DNA from: Candidatus Forterrea sp.
Lineage (GTDB): Archaea; Iainarchaeota; Iainarchaeia; Iainarchaeales; JAAZKV01
Direction of reading: 5' to 3'
NCBI GenBank assembly: GCA_020717885.1
Contig: DYDN01000007.1
Span: 1-17,416 of the forward strand
DNA length: 17,416 bases
The notes beneath the pieces are model-generated. The model worked only from the letters and a program-made list of their open reading frames with translations. It was not told where the DNA came from and did not search any database. Position 1 is the stretch's first letter. The number at the start of each line of letters is the position of its first letter. Positions 13,690-17,416 of this stretch are shown here, in pieces. Made by a program: the position numbers and the translations under genes.

Positions 13690-13786
13690 GCCTGTCCTGT
13701 GTTTGTCTTCTCTTAAAGTGCTGTCTTGCAGTTGCTTCTATCTTTCCTTTGTCTCCGTCTAGCCCGCGTTTTTTATCTTCACCCAT
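13685..13786 (-). CDS. Possible small charged protein (33 aa)
   Basis: ATG at 13786 to TAA at 13685-13687 gives a very charged 33-residue peptide beginning MGEDKKRGLDGDKGKIEATA and ending KRRQTQDRH. It follows methionine aminopeptidase by 42 bases on the same strand and could be the last cistron of that transcript. The upstream GTGGCGAT is only a weak ribosome-binding-site match. I recognise no family. Confidence 0.3.
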   Translation of the reverse strand: MGEDKKRGLDGDKGKIEATARQHFKRRQTQDRH

Positions 13787-13828
13787 TTACTATCGCCACT
13801 AGCATACTATACAGGCATCTAATAAAAG

Positions 13829-14731
13829 CTATTCCCCAAGCACAATCGTCTTTTCTTCAAGCACAATTAGACTCTTCTCAACTTGCGTTACCGTGCTTCG
13901 GGCGCTTTCACGTAGTCCTGGATAAGTATGAAAGCAGCCCGCTTTCATTAATTCTTTTAATCCAACTGTGACTTGATAATCTTCAATTTTAGCAGCAGCG
14001 GTTTTTTTGCGGAGCCATCTCTCAGCAAATGGCAATTCCCCAAAATCCCCTGCGAGTTCAATTAATTTGCGCGCGAATGGATTTCGTACCCCAAATTTTT
14101 TTTCAATTGAAAATATTTCTACTTGTTGTGATTCCATTACGTTTCCGCGCCCAGTGGATGCGAATGGCTCAATCGCAATTGCTCCTTCTTCAAGGTTTTG
14201 CGAGCTTCCGCGTGCATGATTTGGTATTGAGGGAGAAGAATGTATATCATATTCCCCAAGTCCGTGCCCGCCCAAATTGTAAACTGGGTTAAATCCTTTT
14301 TCTTTTAGTGTTCTCTCAATTTCAGCCCCCATTCTCTCCACAGGTTTCCCGAACTCCGCAACGCTTATAGCATTCGCAAGTGCTAATTCATTTGCTTCAA
14401 TTTGTTTTGCATGGGCATTATCAAGATTCACACTCACCGCACCGTCACAAATGTATCCTTCAACATGCACCCCAATATCAATCTTCAATAAATCAGTTTT
14501 CTTTAGCACAGTTGTATCATTCCACTTTGGAGTAAAGTGCGCGGCTTCTTCATTAAGGCTTAAATTTATTGGGAATGCGCAGGCAGCGCCTTCTTCAACA
14601 ATAAGTTTCTCCACTTGCTCAGCAAGTTCAAGTAAAAGCACTCCTTCTTTTGCTTTCTTCTCTGCCATATTAATCGCGCTCTTCCAAACCGTAGCGGCTT
14701 TTTTGTAATTATTCAAGACTTTTGTTTCCAT
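13829..14731 (-). CDS. map: Methionine aminopeptidase, type 2
   Basis: A 300-residue dinuclear metalloprotease that removes the initiator methionine from nascent proteins. The metal ligands are D85 and D96 (KIDIGVHVEGYICDGA), H156 (NLGGHGLGEY), E188 (AIEPFAS) and E285 (VEKSLIVLE). H65 (AAHFTPKWND) is the conserved catalytic histidine. A helical insertion between H156 and the last Glu, about residues 195-265, is the mark of type 2 enzymes of archaea and eukaryotes. The positions match the archaeal enzymes closely. The ATG at 14731 lies behind AAGGGAA and about 41-49 bases from a TATA-like box. DNA polymerase B ends 69 bases upstream on the same strand. Confidence 0.96.
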   Translation of the reverse strand: METKVLNNYKKAATVWKSAINMAEKKAKEGVLLLELAEQVEKLIVEEGAACAFPINLSLNEEAAHFTPKWNDTTVLKKTDLLKIDIGVHVEGYICDGAVSVNLDNAHAKQIEANELALANAISVAEFGKPVERMGAEIERTLKEKGFNPVYNLGGHGLGEYDIHSSPSIPNHARGSSQNLEEGAIAIEPFASTGRGNVMESQQVEIFSIEKKFGVRNPFARKLIELAGDFGELPFAERWLRKKTAAAKIEDYQVTVGLKELMKAGCFHTYPGLRESARSTVTQVEKSLIVLEEKTIVLGE

Positions 14732-14771
14732 AATTAATTCCCTTTGAAGTAAGTGTTAAAAATGCGTTTTT

Positions 14772-14780
14772 TATTTTAAA
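14772..14780 (-). promoter_or_regulatory. TATA-like box for methionine aminopeptidase
   Basis: TTTAAAATA on the minus strand lies 41-49 bases upstream of the ATG at 14731 and beyond the polymerase stop. The gene can therefore be transcribed independently of the polymerase. Confidence 0.4.
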
Positions 14781-14800
14781 ATCATTAAAAGCGATTATCT

Positions 14801-17242
14801 CTAGCCCCACGCGCTTAACCCTGTCTGCTTCCCGCCCTGAAGTAAGTCCTCGCGCGAGTACCCAAGTTCCTGCATTATTCTTATCACGGCAGGCAATACT
14901 TGGTTTTCAATGTAATAATTCACATCATAATTTCCTTCTTCAACAAATTCCTCAAGCTCTGCTTTATCAGAAATACTTGCCTTCTCCGCGCCCTTTGTAA
15001 TAATGAATGAGAGCATCGATCCCACTCCAAGTTGTTTTCCGCGCGCAATTGCTTTCTCTGCGGCAGCCACATGCGGTCCAATTGAATCATAGTCTTTTGG
15101 TTCTCTTTGAAGGAGCGTCATTATGGCAAGTTCTTTTTTTGGCATTGTTCCTTTCTTTAGTTCCTCAATTGTTTTTCGGACAAATTTCACCGCTTCTTCA
15201 GGGTTTCCCTGGCTTAGCACAAGTTCAATTACCTTTTTCTGCGTTTCTTTTGCCGCATTGCACCAATCCCTTCGAACATACTCAAACCCAACAATTTTCA
15301 AATTCCCCTTTTCATCAATTAGCGCATATCTTTTCTTCGCCGCCCCGCCTTCGCGTTTTGTGACAAATAATCCGCGTTTATAGAACCCGTCTACTTCAAG
15401 CTCCATTCCCTCAGGCAGTTCACTATTCACTTTCTCCGTAAATTTTTCCACATCCTGTTTTGTGTTCTTGCCCATTAGCAGAAAATTTGAATCTGTATCA
15501 GCGTATAAAACTTTGAACCCTGCTTTTTCCGCCTTGCTTATCGTGCTGTGAATGTATTCCCTCGCTAGTGCAGTAACTGCGCTAGCGCATTCGCGTGAGT
15601 ACCATCTTGCCCGCGCATAACCCAAGTACCCATAAATGGAATTTAGAATTATTTTTAGCGCCCATTGTTTTGCGAAGAGAATTTTATCATCAATTCCTTT
15701 TTCTTTTTTCTTTTTCTTATACTCCGCTTTTAACTTTAGTCTCTGCTTAAGCAGTCTTTCAATTATTTCCGGGAAAAGCCCTTTTTGTTTTGTGCAAAAA
15801 TATGTACCGTCACTTGAAATATTTTTTTTGCATTCAGCATGCGTGCAATTTAATGTTTCGGGGGAAATATTGTGGCTAATAATTATGCTTGGGTATAGTG
15901 AGGCAAAATCAAGCACCGCGATTTGCTCATGCAAGCCCGCTAAGGGTTCTTTTACAAACGCCCCTTTAATTGGATTCTCGGTTCTAGTTTTCACATCCCC
16001 TTCATGAGGTTTGTTTGGCGCAATAACACAGCGAAGGTGCGCCTCTTTCATTAATAAATTCTCAACCATTTGCGAGGTTGTGGCGCGTGTGGTGTCAGCG
16101 AGGGTTTGGGAAGTGAGTTTTGAAATTTCAATAAATAGCGGCAAAAAATCCTTTGCGATTTTGTAAGTGACTTCGGAGTCCTTTAGATTATAATCCACAA
16201 GGCGCAAGAGTTTCTTCGCGTCACCCGTTTTCCAAGCATCATTTATTTCGCTTGGGAAAACTTTTTCTTTGTACACCCCAAATACTTTTTCTGATACACT
16301 TTCAAGGTCAAGTTTTACCGTGTTAACTGAGCCAGTCCTTTGTAAGAGTTTCATTATTTGGTACGCATCAATGTGCTGTTTTCCCTCTAGTTCCACAGCA
16401 TTATCAAGCCCGTGGCGTTTTACCCTAATTTCTTCCCCATTAATTAAGAATTTTGTTTTGAGTTTATCCGCTCTTTTTTTCATGTAAGGAAAATCAAAAT
16501 TATCTCCATTATATGTTACAATAAAATCAAATTCATTAATCTTTTTTGTCACAGTGTCAACGAGTTCTTTCTCACTAGTAAGCAGTTCCATTCCTTTTAC
16601 TTTTTTTGTTTCATAGGAATACACTTTCTGCTCAGTATCAGAATAAATTGACGCCATTAGTATTGGTTCCGCCCCAACCTCAAACTTTTTTCCTGACCAT
16701 GTTTCAAGGTCAAACGCCCCAACTACCGCGACTTCATCAAAATCTCCATCAATTTTTTTTATTGATTTTATTTCTCTTCTTACCTCTCCTTTTTTTGTTT
16801 CATAAATTTTTCCTTTTGGGGTTTTTACTTCTTCAAGTTCCATTTCAACAAAATTTCCAGGCTCAAGCGCATAATCAAGCAAATATCTTTTTGAAAAAGG
16901 AACATCGTACTCAAATCTTTTTATTCCAATGTCATGGAAATCCTTTCTCGCTTGCACTAAGTGGGAGACTTTTCTAAAAACCACTTTGTGAACATTCTTC
17001 CCCTGCGCCACCATGTTCGTTTCATTTATTTCAAGCACCGAGAACTTTTCTTCCCCAAATTTCATTCCCCTTATTTTCTCAATTTCTTTTTCATCATAAA
17101 AGATTGCATAAAAGTACGGGTGAAAACTAGTGTCATAAACCCAATAACTCTCTTTTTTCTCTTTTACAAATATTTTGAGCACTGAATTCGTGCTGTCGTC
17201 CTCATAAGACACATCAAGCAGAAGCGCACTCAATTTACTCAT
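14801..17242 (-). CDS. polB: DNA polymerase B, proofreading replicative type
   Basis: An 813-residue DNA-directed DNA polymerase with a 3'-5' exonuclease. The N-terminal domain carries HPYFYAIFYD (41-50), part of the archaeal uracil-sensing region. Exo I is AFDLETW (D178, E180), Exo II YNGDNFDFPYM (244-254) and Exo III YNLKDSEVTY (351-360). Polymerase motif A is LDFASLYPSIIISHN (444-458), motif B KQWALKIILNSIYGYLGY (525-542) and motif C YADTDSNF (580-587), with both catalytic Asp residues. No intein interrupts these motifs. The protein ends KQTGLSAWG, a PIP-box-like QxxLxxW string for binding the PCNA clamp. All key residues are present, so a working polymerase is expected. The ATG at 17242 lies 24-32 bases from a TATA-like box, suggesting a leaderless transcript. 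Confidence 0.97.
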   Translation of the reverse strand: MSKLSALLLDVSYEDDSTNSVLKIFVKEKKESYWVYDTSFHPYFYAIFYDEKEIEKIRGMKFGEEKFSVLEINETNMVAQGKNVHKVVFRKVSHLVQARKDFHDIGIKRFEYDVPFSKRYLLDYALEPGNFVEMELEEVKTPKGKIYETKKGEVRREIKSIKKIDGDFDEVAVVGAFDLETWSGKKFEVGAEPILMASIYSDTEQKVYSYETKKVKGMELLTSEKELVDTVTKKINEFDFIVTYNGDNFDFPYMKKRADKLKTKFLINGEEIRVKRHGLDNAVELEGKQHIDAYQIMKLLQRTGSVNTVKLDLESVSEKVFGVYKEKVFPSEINDAWKTGDAKKLLRLVDYNLKDSEVTYKIAKDFLPLFIEISKLTSQTLADTTRATTSQMVENLLMKEAHLRCVIAPNKPHEGDVKTRTENPIKGAFVKEPLAGLHEQIAVLDFASLYPSIIISHNISPETLNCTHAECKKNISSDGTYFCTKQKGLFPEIIERLLKQRLKLKAEYKKKKKEKGIDDKILFAKQWALKIILNSIYGYLGYARARWYSRECASAVTALAREYIHSTISKAEKAGFKVLYADTDSNFLLMGKNTKQDVEKFTEKVNSELPEGMELEVDGFYKRGLFVTKREGGAAKKRYALIDEKGNLKIVGFEYVRRDWCNAAKETQKKVIELVLSQGNPEEAVKFVRKTIEELKKGTMPKKELAIMTLLQREPKDYDSIGPHVAAAEKAIARGKQLGVGSMLSFIITKGAEKASISDKAELEEFVEEGNYDVNYYIENQVLPAVIRIMQELGYSREDLLQGGKQTGLSAWG

Positions 17243-17265
17243 GCAAAAAGGGTGCGGGGAAGTGG

Positions 17266-17274
17266 TTAAAAAAG
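17266..17274 (-). promoter_or_regulatory. TATA-like box for polB
   Basis: CTTTTTTAA on the minus strand lies 24-32 bases upstream of the ATG at 17242, the distance expected for a leaderless archaeal mRNA. Confidence 0.4.
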
Positions 17275-17317
17275 TTAAGAATGTGAGAAATTTTGAAAGT
17301 AATTAAGCACATACAAT

Positions 17318-17349
17318 AAATGCGCTAAATAGGGCTAAATGACGCATTT
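17318..17349. repeat. Inverted repeat with internal tandem GCTAAAT units
   Basis: AAATGCG (17318-17324) and CGCATTT (17343-17349) form an inverted repeat. Inside it GCTAAAT occurs twice (17324-17330, 17334-17340), start to start 10 bases apart, about one helical turn. It lies upstream of the polB promoter and could be a protein binding site for polB or for an unseen gene to the right. Confidence 0.35.
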
Positions 17350-17380
17350 GGTTAAAATTCGTCCCCGGTTTTGTAGAAAT

Positions 17381-17415
17381 CCTTTATAAAGGAATAAATA
17401 GGAGTTTGTACTCCT
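17381..17415. repeat. Two perfect palindromic elements at the right edge
   Basis: TCCTTTATAAAGGA is a perfect 14-base palindrome with a TATA-like centre. AGGAGT-TTGT-ACTCCT, a 6-bp hairpin, follows a few bases later. The first may be a promoter, perhaps bidirectional. The window ends before any gene on that side is visible. Confidence 0.35.
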
Positions 17416-17416
17416 A

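Noticed and set aside
14801..17242. Intein in DNA polymerase B, a common site in archaea
   Set aside because: Motifs A, B and C are all contiguous and the protein has normal length.
17339..17392. Short plus-strand ORF of 17 codons at the right edge
   Set aside because: It is too short, lacks a ribosome binding site and overlaps the inverted repeat.
1..17416. CRISPR array or rRNA genes
   Set aside because: I saw no regularly spaced direct repeats and no rRNA-like stretches on either strand.

Overview
This window reads as a stretch of archaeal chromosome, probably from an AT-rich DPANN-type lineage (the phylum is inference). The supporting evidence is three tRNA genes with bulge-helix-bulge introns at position 37/38 and no encoded CCA, a type-2 methionine aminopeptidase, a proofreading family-B DNA polymerase with a PIP-box-like tail, an archaeal-length S-adenosylhomocysteine hydrolase, TATA-like boxes about 25-35 bases upstream of several starts, and some GGTG-type ribosome binding sites.

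Layout. The left end (1-2770) holds an intact S-adenosylhomocysteine hydrolase gene (ahcY, minus strand). Immediately beyond its stop lies a convergent nuclease gene with homing-endonuclease-type repeats and a PD-(D/E)XK core, split by one in-frame TGA. Beyond that nuclease lies a second, orphan copy of only the last ~26 codons of an ahcY gene (71-151, minus). This is the arrangement expected if a small selfish element invaded the 3' end of ahcY, supplied a replacement C-terminus and displaced the original one. Next come a GLUG-repeat surface-protein remnant (2840-3221), a four-helix membrane protein and an APC-family amino-acid permease (3271-5402, plus), and an intron-containing tRNA-Thr (5420-5527, minus).

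From 5579 to 13449 almost everything is on the minus strand. In transcription order: tRNA-Arg(GCG), a LAGLIDADG endonuclease-like gene, tRNA-His(GTG), histidyl-tRNA synthetase (hisS), a 25-codon ORF, a HAD-hydrolase/HisD deletion remnant, hisI, hisG, a hisH-hisF fusion, hisA, a protein ending in an EF-Tu-domain-2-like barrel, then tRNA-Thr. The cluster therefore links histidine synthesis to histidine tRNA and its charging enzyme. The HisHF fusion and HisA are both of the type known from eukaryotes (yeast HIS7 and HIS6). HisD keeps only its C-terminal ~75-80 residues, and hisB, hisC and hisE are not in the window, so the pathway is incomplete here. The right end carries two tiny ORFs, methionine aminopeptidase and DNA polymerase B, with inverted and direct repeats upstream of the polymerase.

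The observations most worth following are the ahcY 3'-end replacement by a nuclease element, the non-canonical but apparently covarying 18-55 elbow pair in all three tRNAs, the eukaryote-type his genes, and the HAD/hisD deletion junction.
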